DNA of 64,000 bases from Thysanoteuthis rhombus. Its lineage: Eukaryota; Mollusca; Cephalopoda; Oegopsida; Thysanoteuthidae. Positions 63,223-64,000 of this stretch are shown here, piece by piece. Under the pieces are notes generated by a model, which was given only the letters and a program-made list of their open reading frames with translations, ran no database searches and was not told the DNA's origin. Where the stretch lies: contig OY735218.1 in assembly GCA_963457665.1 (NCBI GenBank), positions 42,457,530-42,521,529 of the forward strand. Direction: 5' to 3'. Position 1 is the first letter of the stretch. Each line of letters opens with the position of its first letter. The translations under genes were made by a program, and so were the position numbers.

Positions 63223-64000
63223 TATGAATATAATCATCACATAACTTACAACAATATATATTCTCAGAGATTTCAATTTTGAAAATTGAGTCAGTGCAAA
63301 AAACATTCTAATCTCGAAAAAGTTATAATGAGAACCCTTACTAAACCACAATGTATGAATATATCTTCAGTAATAACTTACCAAATAAGAATTTTCTCTG
63401 TGTCAAACATGACTGAAAATTACTTCTGTTAAGAAGAGCTGATATCAACTCTAAACTCTTTACTTTTATCTAGTCTCAGTCATTGCTTTCAGTATGAGAA
63501 TTACAACTGATTCATAATAAAGGAAATTCTAAAGAATATATTTGCTAATAGCAGAGTATCTAAAATATAGGGATATGAGGAATTTGTATTTTTGTATTGA
63601 CAGAGCATATTTGCATCTAAAATAATTCTCCAAGATGTTGAGAATGGTTTTGAACAAATTCTATGACTCTTTTATTAAAGTTTTTTTTAATGAAAAGCTT
63701 TTAAAAAGTAGAATTTATATTGAAGTGAAAAATGATATACCCAAGTTTTGAATTCCAAGTCCATTAAAGGCTAAAGTGAAAATATATGTGAAAGATTTAT
63801 TTACACTGAATACCTGGAAAACCAGTTTTAGTCACATGCATACATTCAGGTAAAGCTATTTTGCAAAAGATGTTTAGCAGGAAAATTGGCAATTAGTGAG
63901 CTTCATCCAATCTGGGAACAATTACACATGAAGCTCCTATTTTGTCCACTCCTACTTTGTAATAGAAGTTGTCCAAATAATAATAGGCTTAGTTTAGTCT

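Overview
The window looks like a gene-poor, AT-rich invertebrate chromosome segment, not a bacterial or viral one. It has no operons and no long clean reading frames. It carries decaying retrotransposons, long (TA)n, (TG)n and (TC)n microsatellites, tRNA-derived SINE-like pieces and one short exon with proper splice sites. The transposon mix (RTE-type LINEs ending in (GAT)n, Penelope-like elements with GIY-YIG endonuclease, a Tx1-like endonuclease remnant, tRNA-headed SINEs) would fit a lophotrochozoan, perhaps a cephalopod mollusc. That is an inference from memory of such genomes, not something proved here.

The only well-supported host coding sequence is an 89-base internal exon on the + strand at 23126-23214. 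It encodes part of a cyclic-nucleotide-binding domain of the EPAC (RAPGEF3/4) type of cAMP-regulated Rap exchange factor. Much or all of the window is therefore probably intron of an EPAC-like gene, but I did not find its neighbouring exons by eye. Two other candidate exons, at 56938-56985 and 58631-58792, rest mainly on splice-like signals and are weak.

Layout: 1-4600 holds copies of a non-coding repeat of about 430 bp (the 430-bp family). 4600-7100 holds coding-like debris, including an endonuclease resembling Tx1-type LINEs. 9000-10960 is a GC-richer island followed by an RTE 3' fragment. 12.3-15.9 kb holds a SINE-like element, a large (TA) palindrome and a degenerate tandem array with units of about 145-180 bp. 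16.3-22.5 kb has RTE fragments on the minus strand, more 430-bp copies, a GIY-YIG C-terminal fragment and a Penelope-like terminal fragment. 22.8-23.2 kb is a minisatellite followed by the EPAC exon. 24.7-31.9 kb has a tRNA-like SINE between direct repeats, a short hAT-type MITE with a perfect 8-bp target duplication, an RTE copy and further repeats. 33.4-43.3 kb is mostly 430-bp copies, one of them split by an RTE insertion, plus TC-rich sequence. 43.4-46.5 kb is a nest of inverted Penelope-like ends around a broken Penelope-like element. 46.8-51.2 kb is again rich in 430-bp copies on both strands, including a foldback copy. 51.8-54.3 kb is the most complete, but still broken, RTE element. 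54.3-64 kb holds MITE-like and microsatellite sequence and a last RTE fragment at 61.3-62.3 kb.

No transposon here appears able to move by itself: every coding copy has stops, frameshifts or deletions. The strongest biological themes are the inverted repeats, which could form double-stranded RNA if this is intron, and the terminal sequences of the Penelope-like elements, which resemble hammerhead ribozyme cores and are arranged as a hairpin. Coordinates of repeats are by-eye estimates, usually good to about 10-30 bases.
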